From the NCBI RefSeq assembly GCF_009469695.1, contig NZ_SSSR01000005.1, positions 62,001 to 126,000 of the forward strand: a stretch of DNA of 64,000 nucleotides, given 5' to 3'. Under the pieces are notes generated by a model. The model searched no databases, had not been told where the DNA came from, and saw nothing but the letters and a program-made list of their open reading frames with translations. Below, piece after piece: positions 53,144 to 63,657 of this stretch (position 1 is the stretch's first letter; each line of letters starts with the position of its first letter). A program made the translations under genes and the position numbers. The DNA comes from Propionivibrio limicola (GTDB taxonomy: Bacteria; Pseudomonadota; Gammaproteobacteria; Burkholderiales; Rhodocyclaceae).

Positions 53144-54169
53144 ATGAGTACGCTCATTTCAGACCATGCCGAGGTAGTCCGAAGCGAGAAGGTGCCGATA
53201 GAGAAGGTGTTATCTGGATATTTTGGCGGCGTTGACGTTAGCCTCGGCGAGCCCATCAACATTCAGGACAATTCGGAAGTCTTCCGCGCAACGATTGCCA
53301 CGCAACCGCCGCGCCAGGCCGCCGTGAAACGCTGCTTCGCTCCACGAACCCGAACGCCCGATGTATCCACCGCCGCAAAGCAGTTCGAGGCACTAGCTCG
53401 CGTCGAAAAGGCGTTGAGCGCGGTGAAAACCGAGACAGGCACGAACCAGATCCACCGCGTCCCTGAACCAATTTGCCTGATTCCTGAACTCGCAATATTC
53501 GCAATGGGATGGAGCAACGGTGAATCGCTGACGCGAAAGCTATCCCGACCGGCGATTCTAACTAAAAGGTCTCACTGGCTGCATCAGGCCGGCGAATGGC
53601 TCGGATACTTTCATACGGCCGGCCCGCTTCGTCCGGGCAGGATCAATCTCGACCACCGGCTCGAAGTCATCGCAGAGCTGGAGCATCTCCATTCGGGAAA
53701 CGACGTTTTCGCGAAAGCGACCCATCGTCTACGCGAGACTGCACCACGGCTCGCCAATGGCGACGCGTGGACAAGTTGGCTCCACGGAGACTGCAAGACC
53801 GATAATTTTCTCATCGACGGTAACGCGGTGATCGGCATCGACATCAGCCTCGCGTACGAAAACACGATCGAATACGACCTCGCCCAGTTTCTTAACAATC
53901 TCGAACTTACGCTCAACTCGCCCCGTCACCTCGTGTTCCGGGGATTACGGAGGGGACTCGTCAAAGCGTTCCTTTCCGGTTATCGGCAAACTGGACCATC
54001 GATCTCGGACGCCTACCTCGACTGGATACGGCTCGATTTCGCGCTCTCGCTATGGGACAGCCACATCGCCGGTCGACGGCCTAATATGAAGACGTGGGTA
54101 CTCGAAAGGGTTTTTTCGGCGCTCGTTCGACGACTCACTACGGGGCTCGATTCCCTGGAACGGGCATGA
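53144..54169 (+). CDS. Aminoglycoside-phosphotransferase-like kinase
   Basis: 341 aa, soluble. The catalytic loop reads WLHGDCKTDNFLID (H-G-D then N) and the metal-binding loop IGIDISLAYEN, as in APH/choline-kinase-fold enzymes. The N-lobe Lys is probably in QAAVKRCF. In a glycan cassette it is more likely to phosphorylate a sugar or lipid precursor than to give drug resistance. The ribosome site is weak. Confidence 0.82.
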   Translation: MSTLISDHAEVVRSEKVPIEKVLSGYFGGVDVSLGEPINIQDNSEVFRATIATQPPRQAAVKRCFAPRTRTPDVSTAAKQFEALARVEKALSAVKTETGTNQIHRVPEPICLIPELAIFAMGWSNGESLTRKLSRPAILTKRSHWLHQAGEWLGYFHTAGPLRPGRINLDHRLEVIAELEHLHSGNDVFAKATHRLRETAPRLANGDAWTSWLHGDCKTDNFLIDGNAVIGIDISLAYENTIEYDLAQFLNNLELTLNSPRHLVFRGLRRGLVKAFLSGYRQTGPSISDAYLDWIRLDFALSLWDSHIAGRRPNMKTWVLERVFSALVRRLTTGLDSLERA

Positions 54170-54209
54170 ACAACAATCGCAGGATGGAAAAGGGGCTATC
54201 GGGGGAACC

Positions 54210-55034
54210 ATGACCCACACGATCATCCGCATTCAGGGGGGCACGTCTGACGGTATCAAGAGGAATCACAGAGCCGCCGGCCTGCTCATGAGCGCAACGC
54301 TCACTCCTCCCGTTGGCGCCGTTGCGCGCGCCAACCCAACCGAACGCATCGGCGACTACCTCAACGCCCTCAAACATTATGCCTCGCTGCCCGACACGAC
54401 GATCGATCGCATCCTTTTCATCGACAATTCGTATAGCGATCTCACGCCGCTTGCGAATGCGCTACGAGACATCACGCACACCAAGACAATCGAACTGATC
54501 AGTTTTTCCGGGAACGACCATCCGGTTCGGCTAGGCAAGGCTCACGGCGAGTTCCGCCTGATGGACTTCGGCCTTGCGCACACGACGCTGTTCGAGCCCG
54601 ACGACATCATCTGGAAGACAAGCGGGCGCCTCAGGATCCTGAACCTCACTGAGATGATCGAAAGCTGCCGAACGCTCGATTTCGACGTTCTCTGCGATCT
54701 GCGTAACGTTCCGCTGCTCGGATCAGGGAAATGGCAAGGCAGTGAAAACATGGATCTTCGCCTGTTCGCTTTCCGCCGGAGCGCATACGACACAGTATTC
54801 GCCGGACTCTGGAAAACGCACGAAGGCCACCTCGACGCGGGATTCCTGTATCGCCACCTTATTCATCTGCGCAGTGAAGCGAAGGAACTCCGCGTGATTC
54901 CGCGCTTTCCTCGCCAACCGAGACTACAAGGCATCAGCGGACGGCATCAGCGCGACTACCAGTCGCCCCCGCAGCGCGCAAAAGATGCGCTCCGTGCCGT
55001 CATAAGAAGAATCGCTCCCTCGCTATGGATATAA
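54210..55034 (+). CDS. Putative glycosyltransferase-like protein of glycan cassette
   Basis: 274 aa from the first ATG; an internal Met (54288) directly before SATLTPPVGAVARANPTERIGDYLNALKHY is an equally good start. The pattern IDRILFIDNSYSDLTPLANAL and WKTSGRLRILNLTEMI resembles sugar-transfer proteins with a GT-A-like fold. No clear DxD is visible. The gene lies between the kinase and AsnB-like genes. Family assignment is tentative. Confidence 0.5.
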   Translation: MTHTIIRIQGGTSDGIKRNHRAAGLLMSATLTPPVGAVARANPTERIGDYLNALKHYASLPDTTIDRILFIDNSYSDLTPLANALRDITHTKTIELISFSGNDHPVRLGKAHGEFRLMDFGLAHTTLFEPDDIIWKTSGRLRILNLTEMIESCRTLDFDVLCDLRNVPLLGSGKWQGSENMDLRLFAFRRSAYDTVFAGLWKTHEGHLDAGFLYRHLIHLRSEAKELRVIPRFPRQPRLQGISGRHQRDYQSPPQRAKDALRAVIRRIAPSLWI

Positions 55035-55044
55035 GGCCTCGATC

Positions 55045-56814
55045 ATGAATGCAATACTTCTCGGCCAACTGGATCTTGACCGCTTTTTCGACGACCTGAC
55101 GCCGATCGAGGGCATCGGACTAACGGGCGCCTCGACGGCCAGCGACGAAACAACTGTCTGCGCGACGATTGGAACGCCACATTTCTACGACGACGAAGCC
55201 GAAGTGATCTCCCGCCGATCTGGTCCTGCGGCTGGCTTCCTCCACATTTGGCACCGCTACGGTGAGAACTGCGCGGCGCAAGCCAGAGGTGCCTTCGCCG
55301 TCGTGATCGCCGACACCGGAAAGAAGTCGGTGTTTCTCGCCATTGACCGTTTCGCGATCGAAACGCTGTGCTACCGCCTTGACGGCAACCAGTTGCTCTT
55401 CTCCGACCGGGCCGACTGCGTCACAGAGAGTAGCGACGACCTTGATCCACAGGCGCTCTTCGATTTTCTCTACTTCCACATGATCCCGGCGCCACGGACG
55501 ATATTCAGGAACGTTTACCGGATTCCCGCTGCACACGCCCTGCTCGTCGATGTAAAGGGAGCGCGGCAATTCCGGTACTGGCCGGCCGAGTTCGATGAAA
55601 AGCACCGAGAGCCTTTCGACGATGCGAAGACGCGCTTCCGGCAAATCATTCGCGAATCGGTCGCCGAAGCGATCGCGGGAGAGGCGGAAATCGCCACCTT
55701 CCTCTCGGGTGGCACCGACAGTTCGACGGTAGCGGGAACCCTCTGCGAACTCACCGGCGAACCGGCACATGCCTATTCGATCGGTTTTGCAGCCGAGGGG
55801 TACGACGAGATGGAATACGCCCGCATCGCCGCCCGCCATTTTGGCTGCGACCACCACGAGTACTACGTAACACCCTCCGACATCCTCTCCGCATTGCCGG
55901 AAATCGCCCGCCACTACGACCAGCCGTTCGGGAACTCTTCGGCACTGCCGGCCTATTACTGCGCAAAAATGGCCAAGGCCGACGGCTGCACGAAGATGCT
56001 TGCCGGAGACGGCGGCGACGAACTCTTCGGCGGCAACGCCCGCTATGCGACGCAGAAGTTCTTTGATTTCTACCACCGCCTGCCCGCCGGTTTGCGCCGG
56101 ACGATTGAGCCCTTCTGCGGCGAGGATAGTCCGCTTCGCAAAATCCCCGGCCTGCGACAGGCCACCGGCTACGTGCGCCACTCGCGGATACCGATGCCCG
56201 ACCGGATGGAGAGCTTCAACCTCGTCATGCACCTCGAACCGGCGAATGTGCTCACGCCCAGTCTACTTGCGCAAATCGACACCGGCGAGCCGCAGGCGCA
56301 CATGCGAGCCACCTGGGAGGAATGCCACGCCGGCAGCCTCGTCAACCGGATGCTCGCCTATGACTGGCGCTACACGCTGGCCGACTGCGATTTGCCGAAG
56401 GTCCAGGGCGCGACATCGCTCGCCGGCATCCCGGCCGCCTACCCGCTGCTCGCCGACGCGCTGGTTGACTTCTCGCTGCAACTTTCGCCCGACTGGAAAG
56501 TGCGCGGCTTCCGGCTGCGCTGGTTCTTCAAGGAGGCACTGCGCGACTTTCTCCCAGAAGCGATCATAACGAAGAAGAAAAAAGGCTTCGGGTTGCCGTT
56601 CGGCGTCTGGACCGCTCGCGATCCGGCGCTCAAACGTCTCGCCGCCGAATCGCTCGGCAACCTCGCCGAACGAGGCATTCTCCGCGAGGATTTTGCGAAA
56701 AAGCTCATCGCCGACTACCTGCCCGAGCATCCCGGCTACTACGGCGAAATGATCTGGATTCTGACCATCCTCGAACAATGGCTGCAGAAACAGGCACCGA
56801 AGTTCAGGCTATGA
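55045..56814 (+). CDS. Asparagine-synthase-like amidotransferase lacking the Cys2 nucleophile
   Basis: 589 aa. The C-terminal synthetase domain is complete: P-loop FLSGGTDSST (about residues 217-226), AYSIGFAAEGYDEMEYARIAA and LAGDGGDELFGGN. The N-terminal glutaminase-like domain (about 1-190) is present, but the protein begins M-N-A instead of M-C-G, so the catalytic Cys is absent. It should then use free ammonia or another amine, or form an ester/lactam rather than Asn. It sits in the variable cassette; a normal-type amidotransferase lies at the right edge. Confidence 0.87.
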   Translation: MNAILLGQLDLDRFFDDLTPIEGIGLTGASTASDETTVCATIGTPHFYDDEAEVISRRSGPAAGFLHIWHRYGENCAAQARGAFAVVIADTGKKSVFLAIDRFAIETLCYRLDGNQLLFSDRADCVTESSDDLDPQALFDFLYFHMIPAPRTIFRNVYRIPAAHALLVDVKGARQFRYWPAEFDEKHREPFDDAKTRFRQIIRESVAEAIAGEAEIATFLSGGTDSSTVAGTLCELTGEPAHAYSIGFAAEGYDEMEYARIAARHFGCDHHEYYVTPSDILSALPEIARHYDQPFGNSSALPAYYCAKMAKADGCTKMLAGDGGDELFGGNARYATQKFFDFYHRLPAGLRRTIEPFCGEDSPLRKIPGLRQATGYVRHSRIPMPDRMESFNLVMHLEPANVLTPSLLAQIDTGEPQAHMRATWEECHAGSLVNRMLAYDWRYTLADCDLPKVQGATSLAGIPAAYPLLADALVDFSLQLSPDWKVRGFRLRWFFKEALRDFLPEAIITKKKKGFGLPFGVWTARDPALKRLAAESLGNLAERGILREDFAKKLIADYLPEHPGYYGEMIWILTILEQWLQKQAPKFRL

Positions 56815-56838
56815 CCACGTGACCGAAAGGACATTGCG

Positions 56839-57663
56839 ATGACAGACGACTCGAGCAAATCAACAACGTGGGATCACTCGTCCGACCAGAACTTTGTCGA
56901 TTACTACGCGCAACAGTCTCTCGCCCCACAGACCATTCAACGCTTCACGCTCGTCCGGGACAAATCGCTTCGGCTGCTGGCGAAACTCAACGGCGGCGTT
57001 GCCAGCCAGCTAAACGTGGCCGACATCGGGTGCGGCACGGGCATGCAGGCTCAACTCTGGGCGCAACGCGGTCACAAGGTCTTCGGACTGGACGTCAACG
57101 CGCCGCTCATCGAGATTGCCCGCCACCGGGCGGAGGACGCCAGCCTGGCCATCCAGTTCGACGTTGGATCGGCGACCGAACTCCCCTACCCCGACACCTC
57201 GATGGATGTCGCGCTGCTCCCGGAACTGCTCGAACACGTCGCCGATTGGCAAGGCTGCCTCAATGAAGCGACCCGCATCCTCAAGCCGGGCGGGCTGCTC
57301 TACCTGAGCACGACGAACTGGCTGTGTCCGATTCAGCAGGAATACAGCCTGCCGCTCTACAGTTGGTACCCGGGATTTCTGAAACGTCGCTACGAACGCT
57401 TGGCCGTCACAACGCGTCCGGAGATCGCCAACTACTGCAAGTATCCGGCGGTCAACTGGTTCTCCTTTTATTCGCTCTCCGCGTACCTGCGCGAGCGTGG
57501 TTTCCACTCGCTGGATCGCTTCGACATGATTGAGACAGAAGGGAGAGGAATCCCCGTCCGCGTCGCCCTGTCGCTCTTCAAAGCCATCCCGCCGCTGCGT
57601 TTTATCGGTCAGGTATTGACGTCGGGTTCAATCGTTTTTGCGATCAAATACCGCGTTGGATGA
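56839..57663 (+). CDS. Class I SAM-dependent methyltransferase
   Basis: 274 aa. SAM-binding motif I is VADIGCGTGMQAQLWAQRG, motif II is LDVNAPLIEIAR and post-I is LPYPDTSMDVALLPELLEHVADW. AAGGAC lies just before ATG 56839. It would methylate a sugar or lipid of the polymer. It is the last plus-strand gene of the cassette and converges on the deacetylase gene across 8 bp. Confidence 0.9.
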   Translation: MTDDSSKSTTWDHSSDQNFVDYYAQQSLAPQTIQRFTLVRDKSLRLLAKLNGGVASQLNVADIGCGTGMQAQLWAQRGHKVFGLDVNAPLIEIARHRAEDASLAIQFDVGSATELPYPDTSMDVALLPELLEHVADWQGCLNEATRILKPGGLLYLSTTNWLCPIQQEYSLPLYSWYPGFLKRRYERLAVTTRPEIANYCKYPAVNWFSFYSLSAYLRERGFHSLDRFDMIETEGRGIPVRVALSLFKAIPPLRFIGQVLTSGSIVFAIKYRVG

Positions 57664-57671
57664 AGGAATTG

Positions 57672-58676
57672 TCACTTCGCTCCCAGCCAAGCACGGGAAA
57701 AAGACGTATTCCACTGATTCATGAGCAGCCGCGCAGCCCACACCGGCAATGACTTCCCCCATGGTGTGAAGCGTGGCAACTGGAATGGATCGTCGCCGGC
57801 CTGTGCGGCACCGGGGGCCGTGCTGACAGCGCCGCGAAAACCGAGCCGCTCTACCAGCGCAACGTGGCTTTCGTCATAATCGACTCCCGGTTTTCCGTTC
57901 GGGTAGGCGAACACATCGACCGGCGCGTCGATGATCGATTGCAGCTGTTCGCGTCCGCCATCGATTTCGGTTTCCGCTTCTTCCTGCATCAGCGTCGTCA
58001 GAATCGGATGGTGAACCGTATGCGCGCCGATTTCCATGCCGGATCGATGCAGCATGGCCACCTGTTCTGAACGCATCATGAGATCGTGCGGCAGAAGTTC
58101 GACACCGCACAGTTGCCGCAGGAGTCCGACGGCTGCCTCCCGTTCGGGCAGTCTCCGATATTTGAGGCACGACAACAGCCGGACGATTACCTGCCGGCGT
58201 TGCGACAAGTCAGCCAGCTCACATCGGCCAAGGCCGAACTCCTCCAGATCGACCGTCGTCAGACGACAGGCGCGCAGGCATTCGATCACCGAATCGTTCC
58301 ACATCCGCCCACCGTCCAAAAAGCCGGTCGAGATGAAGAAGGTCGCCCGCAATCCGAGCCGTTGCAGGATGGGAAGCGCCACCTCGGCGTTATCCGCATA
58401 GCCGTCGTCAAAAGTGATCACGAGGGAACGCGGAGGCAAAGTGCCCCGCGCCAGATGGTCGATGGCTTCGCCGAGCGTCATGACCCGAAACGTCGCAGCG
58501 ACAAAACGCATCAGAGATTCGAATCGTCGCGCGTCCGGTTCACAAGGAAACAACGGATCGGGAACGGCCCGCACGCGATGAAAAATCAGGATCGACAAAC
58601 GCGACGAAATTGCCGTGCCGAACAGCCCGAGCGCATTGCGCAGCAGCAGCGCGGTCAGTTTCTCGGCTGTCGTCAT
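57672..58676 (-). CDS. Polysaccharide deacetylase
   Basis: 334 aa NodB-fold enzyme. The metal and catalytic site shows VITFDDGYADNAE (D-D) and GAHTVHHPIL (H-x3-H), followed later by FAYPNGKPGVDYDE. ATG 58676 overlaps the O-ligase stop (TAATG), so the longer frame upstream is not used. It would remove acetyl groups from amino sugars of the exported glycan. First gene read leftward of the conserved right part of the locus. Confidence 0.92.
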   Translation of the reverse strand: MTTAEKLTALLLRNALGLFGTAISSRLSILIFHRVRAVPDPLFPCEPDARRFESLMRFVAATFRVMTLGEAIDHLARGTLPPRSLVITFDDGYADNAEVALPILQRLGLRATFFISTGFLDGGRMWNDSVIECLRACRLTTVDLEEFGLGRCELADLSQRRQVIVRLLSCLKYRRLPEREAAVGLLRQLCGVELLPHDLMMRSEQVAMLHRSGMEIGAHTVHHPILTTLMQEEAETEIDGGREQLQSIIDAPVDVFAYPNGKPGVDYDESHVALVERLGFRGAVSTAPGAAQAGDDPFQLPRFTPWGKSLPVWAARLLMNQWNTSFSRAWLGAK

Positions 58677-59953
58677 TACCCCTCCCGTTTCACGGGTACG
58701 CCCGTCATCCGTTCTCGCACAGTAGCATCGACAAGGATGACGAATGCCAGGATGTAGTACGGCAGATCGAAATGCACCAACGACAGGAATGCACCGCCGA
58801 CGGCGAAGCCGGTCAGGCTGACCTGCACCATGCGCATCAGGAACGGTACCCAAGGGCTGAATTCGGGGTCGTCGCGCGTCAGGCGCGCCAGTTTTCCGGC
58901 ACGCATCCACGACAAGAAAAACAAGCCGAGATAAAGGAAAAACCCCGGAAAGCCATGTTCACCCAGCGCCTCGAAATAGATGCTGTGCGCTACCAGCACT
59001 TTGCCTTCCCATCCTTCTGGCGCGTACAACGCAAAGACCAGCGGATTGTCGGTACGGAATCCGGCTCCGAGAATCGGCCTGTCCATCACGAGATTCCAGA
59101 GTGTTGTCCAGGTCGTGATGCGCGACATGGCGGAGGCATCCTGCTCGTAGTTGAGTATTGATTCCATGCGGGATGCCCAAATTTCCGGCATTGACAGAAT
59201 CGCGGTCGTCAGCACCGCAACAATGAGAAAACTCATCAAAAACGGACGTTTCCCCTTGAGCGCCAGCATGAAGGCCATGGCGATCAGCGCCAACAAAGCC
59301 CCCCGTGAGTGGCTACCCAGAATGGAAAAACAAATTGCCACACCCGAAAAAACCAGCCCCCAGCGCAACCATCGACGCGAACTCACTTGGTACAGGTAAT
59401 ACACGAACGGCAACAGAACGACCAGCGCCAACGCCAGTCCGTTATTGTCGCTGATCATGCTGTCGGGCGGCCCCCAGACCCGGCCGCTCCCCCCGCCGGT
59501 GAGGACGGTCCATATGCCGCCCTTGACGCCATAGAAGCCGATCGATGCGGTAACGACCCAGACCAGCCCCTCGATCTGTTCGCGCCCGCGGATAAGCATC
59601 AACGTCACCAGCAGCATCAGGTGGATCTTGCTCACGAATATCCAGCGCTCCAGAACGATCTCCGGCGTGTTCATGGCAAACAGGCAGGTGAACGACATCC
59701 AGAACCAGAAGGACAAGTAGACAACGGTGATGGGCGTCACCGGGAACGGTTTCTTTTCCCTGGAAAACAGAAAGCCGATCAGCGTCGACAGCGCCACCAG
59801 GTAGGCGAAGGGAAAACTGCGGGCGAATCCCCAAGCGGCGCGGTGCGGGTTCATCATTGACAGCCACGCCCAGACGTAAGCGCCAAACCTCGGCGTGCGT
59901 AGAATCAACGGAATCAGGGCAATGACGACGGCGGTAATCAAGAGGTCACGCAT
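58676..59953 (-). CDS. O-antigen-ligase-like protein, exosortase A-associated
   Basis: 425 aa with about 10-12 helices. MRDLLITAVVIALIPLILR and PRFGAYVWAWLSMMNPHR at the start, then GPPDSMISDNNGLALALVVLLPF and LGSHSRGALLALIAMAF, match the probable O-glycosylation ligase of exosortase A loci. It would transfer lipid-linked glycan to an acceptor in the periplasm. ATG 59953 overlaps the stop of the glycosyltransferase gene before it. A second ligase domain is in the large fusion protein of the cassette. Confidence 0.9.
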   Translation of the reverse strand: MRDLLITAVVIALIPLILRTPRFGAYVWAWLSMMNPHRAAWGFARSFPFAYLVALSTLIGFLFSREKKPFPVTPITVVYLSFWFWMSFTCLFAMNTPEIVLERWIFVSKIHLMLLVTLMLIRGREQIEGLVWVVTASIGFYGVKGGIWTVLTGGGSGRVWGPPDSMISDNNGLALALVVLLPFVYYLYQVSSRRWLRWGLVFSGVAICFSILGSHSRGALLALIAMAFMLALKGKRPFLMSFLIVAVLTTAILSMPEIWASRMESILNYEQDASAMSRITTWTTLWNLVMDRPILGAGFRTDNPLVFALYAPEGWEGKVLVAHSIYFEALGEHGFPGFFLYLGLFFLSWMRAGKLARLTRDDPEFSPWVPFLMRMVQVSLTGFAVGGAFLSLVHFDLPYYILAFVILVDATVRERMTGVPVKREG

Positions 59954-61127
59954 GGACAATCTCCTTGAACAGCGCGATCTGGGCTTCTGTCGTCGCCTGC
60001 CAGCCAAACTGCTCGGCGTATTCGCGCACGGCCGATGCCACCGGATAATCGCGGAACAGCTCGTTGAACGCAGCGACCAGCGCGCCCGGCGTCCGGTCGG
60101 CCATCAGGCGGCCGGCAACCGGATTGGTCACCACTTCCGGTGTACCCCAGATCGGTGTAGCAATGACCGGCGTGCCGCACGCCATCGCTTCGAGCAGCAC
60201 GTTCGCCCAGCCTTCGCGACTGGAGCAAAGCACAAGCGCGTCGGCCGCGCTGTACCAACCACGCAATTCCTCGTTCGGCACCTGTCCGGCAAAGCGCACG
60301 CGTCCGGCCACGCCACACCGGGCCGCCAGCTGTTCCAATGAAGCGCGCTCCGGCCCATCGCCGGCGATGATCAGCCCGACATCGGGCGGCAACCCCGCCA
60401 ACGCTTCGATAGCCAGATGATGCCCCTTGCGTTCGATCAGCAAACCGACCGACAGCAAGCAACACCCCTCACCCGCAAGACCGAGCTGCCGGCGCGCTTC
60501 CTGGCGGTCGACCGGGCGAAAACGCTCCAGGTCGACGCCATTGCGCATCACGCGCAGCTTCGCGCGATTGGCACCGAGGCTGGCCAGTTGATCCATCAGC
60601 GCTTGGCAGACGCCGATCGACGCCGCCGCACGATTCGCCGTTTCGATAATCAGCCGACGCGGCCGCGCGTAGTGCGGAATCAGCGACAGATCGGTCCCAC
60701 GCGCCGTCACCACAAACGGCTTGCCGAGCCATTTGGCCAGCAGACCCGCCGCCACGCCGTCCGGATAGTAGTAGTGCGCATCGATCAGATCGAAATCGAA
60801 GCCGTCGCGCATCAGTCGCTTAACCGTCGGCAAGGCACCAATCGCCAGCGTGAAGGGCGAAATGTTCATACCGATCTTGGGCGGCAGGAGATAGCGCGGA
60901 TGATGCACCTCCACGCCGTTGCGCTTTTCAACGCGCGGCGTTGCGGCAAACAACCCGTACTCGCCGAAACCATGCCCCTCGAACGGAAACCACGGCACCG
61001 GAGCAACGACCCGCGTTTCCACCTCCCCGCTCTTCAACAGCTCACGCAGCCGCGTCTCGACGAAAATGCCGTGCACCGGGCGCACGGCGCTCGGATAAAG
61101 CGTTGAAAAGAGGATGGTTTTGATCAT
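59946..61127 (-). CDS. Glycosyltransferase family 4, exosortase A-associated
   Basis: 393 aa GT-B enzyme. The N-terminal half begins TILFSTLYPSAVRPVHGIFVETRL, with LIDAHYYYPDGVAAGLLA and VVTARGTDL. The C-terminal half has VGLLIERKGHHLAIEAL and the nucleotide-binding SSREGWANVLLEAMACGTPVIA (E-x7-E). It would add a sugar on the cytoplasmic side. Overlaps the O-ligase gene by 8 bp and lies 12 bp after ugd. Confidence 0.92.
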   Translation of the reverse strand: MIKTILFSTLYPSAVRPVHGIFVETRLRELLKSGEVETRVVAPVPWFPFEGHGFGEYGLFAATPRVEKRNGVEVHHPRYLLPPKIGMNISPFTLAIGALPTVKRLMRDGFDFDLIDAHYYYPDGVAAGLLAKWLGKPFVVTARGTDLSLIPHYARPRRLIIETANRAAASIGVCQALMDQLASLGANRAKLRVMRNGVDLERFRPVDRQEARRQLGLAGEGCCLLSVGLLIERKGHHLAIEALAGLPPDVGLIIAGDGPERASLEQLAARCGVAGRVRFAGQVPNEELRGWYSAADALVLCSSREGWANVLLEAMACGTPVIATPIWGTPEVVTNPVAGRLMADRTPGALVAAFNELFRDYPVASAVREYAEQFGWQATTEAQIALFKEIVHA

Positions 61128-61139
61128 TTTTGGCTCAGC

Positions 61140-62462
61140 TCATCGCCCGATGGCGAAGTACTCGATGCCCATGCCGCGCACGAACGGAGGATCGTAAAGA
61201 TTGCGGCCATCGAAAATCAGCGGGGTTTTCAGGCGGCGCTTGATGCTGTCGAAGTCCGGACTGCGAAACTCCTTCCATTCGGTCACGATCACCAGCGCAT
61301 CGGCATTGGCGAGTGCGCCCATCGGGTTGTCGGCGTAGTCGAGGCACGGTTCGCTGCCGAAAATGCGCCGCGCCTCGTCCATCGCGACCGGATCGTAGGC
61401 CGTGACGCTCGCCCCGGCCGCAAACAGGTCGGCGAGCAGCACCCGGCTCGGCGCCTCGCGCATGTCGTCGGTGTTCGGCTTGAACGCCAAGCCCCACAGA
61501 GCGAAGCGCTTGCCGCTCAGATCGTCGCCCAACCGCGCCTTGATCTTGTTGGCCAGCACGTGCTTCTGCGCCTCGTTCGCTTCCTCGACGGCCTTCAGCA
61601 CGCGCAGATCAAGGTCCGCCTCGACCTTGGCCGTTCGGATCAGCGCTTTCACGTCCTTGGGGAAACAGGAACCACCGTAGCCGCAACCTGGATAGAGGAA
61701 GTCGTAGCCGATGCGCGGGTCGGCGCCGATGCCCTGCCGCACCATCTCAATGTCGGCGCCGAGCGTTTCGGCCAGATTGGCGAGTTCGTTCATGAAGCTG
61801 ATGCGCGTCGCCAGCATGGCGTTGGCCGCATACTTGATCAGTTCGGCGCTCTTCAGATCGGTGACGATCAGCCGCTCGCGGTTGCGCTGGAACGGGGCGT
61901 AGAGTGCGCGCATCATGAACACCGCCTGCTCGTCGTCGGCGCCGACGATGATGCGATCCGGGCGCATGAAATCCTCGACCGCCGCCCCTTCCTTCAGGAA
62001 TTCCGGATTCGACACGACGCTGAACGGCGTATCCGCGCCGCGTTTTTCCAGTTCCTCGGTGATCGCCGCCTCAACCTTGGCGCCGGTGCCGACGGGCACG
62101 GTGCTCTTGTCGACGATCACCTTGTAGTCGGTCATCAGACGACCGATGTTGCGCGCCGCTTCAAGCACGTAATGCAGGTCGGCCGAGCCATCCTCGTCGG
62201 GCGGCGTACCGACGGCGATGAACATGATCGTGCCGTGGTTGACCGCCCGCTCAAGGTCGGTCGTGAAATGCAGCCGGCCGGCGGCGACGCTGTGCCGGAC
62301 CTTTTCCTGCAATCCCGGCTCGTAGATCGGAAGGTCGCCTTCTTCGAGGATGCGGATCTTCTCGGGATCGACGTCGAGGCAGAGCACATCGTTGCCGACC
62401 TCGGCCAGACAGGCGCCGCTCACGAGGCCGACGTAACCGGTTCCTACGACTGTGACTTTCAT
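61140..62462 (-). CDS. ugd: UDP-glucose 6-dehydrogenase
   Basis: 440 aa. NAD-binding [21 protein letters not shown], then [19 protein letters not shown] and catalytic Cys266 in [10 protein letters not shown]. It oxidises UDP-glucose to UDP-glucuronate, giving uronic acids to the glycan. Its start overlaps the stop of the next glycosyltransferase gene (ATGA), part of one minus-strand operon. Confidence 0.95.
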   Translation of the reverse strand: MKVTVVGTGYVGLVSGACLAEVGNDVLCLDVDPEKIRILEEGDLPIYEPGLQEKVRHSVAAGRLHFTTDLERAVNHGTIMFIAVGTPPDEDGSADLHYVLEAARNIGRLMTDYKVIVDKSTVPVGTGAKVEAAITEELEKRGADTPFSVVSNPEFLKEGAAVEDFMRPDRIIVGADDEQAVFMMRALYAPFQRNRERLIVTDLKSAELIKYAANAMLATRISFMNELANLAETLGADIEMVRQGIGADPRIGYDFLYPGCGYGGSCFPKDVKALIRTAKVEADLDLRVLKAVEEANEAQKHVLANKIKARLGDDLSGKRFALWGLAFKPNTDDMREAPSRVLLADLFAAGASVTAYDPVAMDEARRIFGSEPCLDYADNPMGALANADALVIVTEWKEFRSPDFDSIKRRLKTPLIFDGRNLYDPPFVRGMGIEYFAIGR

Positions 62463-63649
62463 GGTGTAGAGACCCTCTCACTCTCAGGATTGGAAATCAG
62501 CATGGCTGCCAGCGAAGCTACGCGCCGCGCATTACCGCGCCATGTCAGATCAAGCCGGTCGATGGTTTCCCGTGCGTTGGCCGACAGGTGCAAACACAGG
62601 GCCGCATCGCAGCAGACCGTCGTCAGCGCACGTTCCAGACTGCCCGGCACGTTTTCGTCGAAGAGCGCCGCGTTTTCACCATCGCTTAGAATTTCGCAGA
62701 TGTTCGGCGTGCGCGGGGCGACGATCGCCTTGCCGAGCACGAGGTACTCCATCATCTTGAGCGGCGACGCGTAGGCCGTCACCGCCGGTTGCAACGCCAC
62801 GTCGAACGCCGCCACATAAGACGGCACGGCGTCGCGGTCGACGACGCCGGTGAAGGTTACCGCCCTGGCCAGTCCAAGCGCCCTCGCCTGCGCCTCCAGC
62901 GCTTCGCGCGCCGGGCCGTCGCCGACGATCAAAAGATGGACGTTGTCGGGAGCTTCTTCCGAGGCCATCCAGTCGATGACACGATCGACGCCGTGCCAGT
63001 CGCGCACGAAGCCGGTAAAGCCGAGCACCAGCCGCCCCTGCAAACCGAGCTTCGCCTTGGCCAGCTCGGGTTCTGGCGCCGTCGCAAAATGCGCCTTGTT
63101 GATGCCGTTGGGGATGACGGCAATGCGCTCGTCGGGCACGCCGTACTCCCGGACGTAACCGGCCAGCACCTTCGTCACCGGCAGCACGCGGTCGGCCGCC
63201 CGCCAGGCCGTACCTTCGGCCCAGCGCGCCAGCCGCGGCAACGCCAGCCCGCCGCTGTGGCGCGAGCGCTCGAACACCAATGGCGAATTGACTTCGAGCA
63301 GCAGCGGGATGCCCAGCCGCTTCTTCAGCAGCGCGCCGGCCAGCAGGTAGAGGTTGTAGCGTTCGTAGATCACGTCCGGCCGGAAATCCCGCGCCGCCGC
63401 TTTTAGCTTGCGGTAGGCGTGCAGCGAATAGGCGAGTTCGAGGAGTTCGTAGAGCACCATCGGCAGCGATTTCTTCAGGCGATTCACCCAGCCAATATCG
63501 CGGCCCATCTTGCCTTTTTCCCCCTCTCCAACCGCTGGCGCCACCACGCGTACCTCGTGCCCCTCGGCGCGCAAGGCATCGATCATCTCGGCGATGTGCA
63601 CGGCCTGACCGTCCTTGGACGCGGTGCGATGGTGATAGAGGATGCGCAT
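62459..63649 (-). CDS. Glycosyltransferase family 4, exosortase A-associated
   Basis: 396 aa GT-B enzyme. It starts [26 protein letters not shown], a wording specific to one glycosyltransferase group of exosortase A loci. [20 protein letters not shown] opens the donor domain. The usual E-x7-E region reads [18 protein letters not shown] (E only at the first position). It lies 8 bp after the amidotransferase gene. Confidence 0.92.
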   Translation of the reverse strand: MRILYHHRTASKDGQAVHIAEMIDALRAEGHEVRVVAPAVGEGEKGKMGRDIGWVNRLKKSLPMVLYELLELAYSLHAYRKLKAAARDFRPDVIYERYNLYLLAGALLKKRLGIPLLLEVNSPLVFERSRHSGGLALPRLARWAEGTAWRAADRVLPVTKVLAGYVREYGVPDERIAVIPNGINKAHFATAPEPELAKAKLGLQGRLVLGFTGFVRDWHGVDRVIDWMASEEAPDNVHLLIVGDGPAREALEAQARALGLARAVTFTGVVDRDAVPSYVAAFDVALQPAVTAYASPLKMMEYLVLGKAIVAPRTPNICEILSDGENAALFDENVPGSLERALTTVCCDAALCLHLSANARETIDRLDLTWRGNARRVASLAAMLISNPESERVSTP

Positions 63650-63657
63650 GTTCTTTC

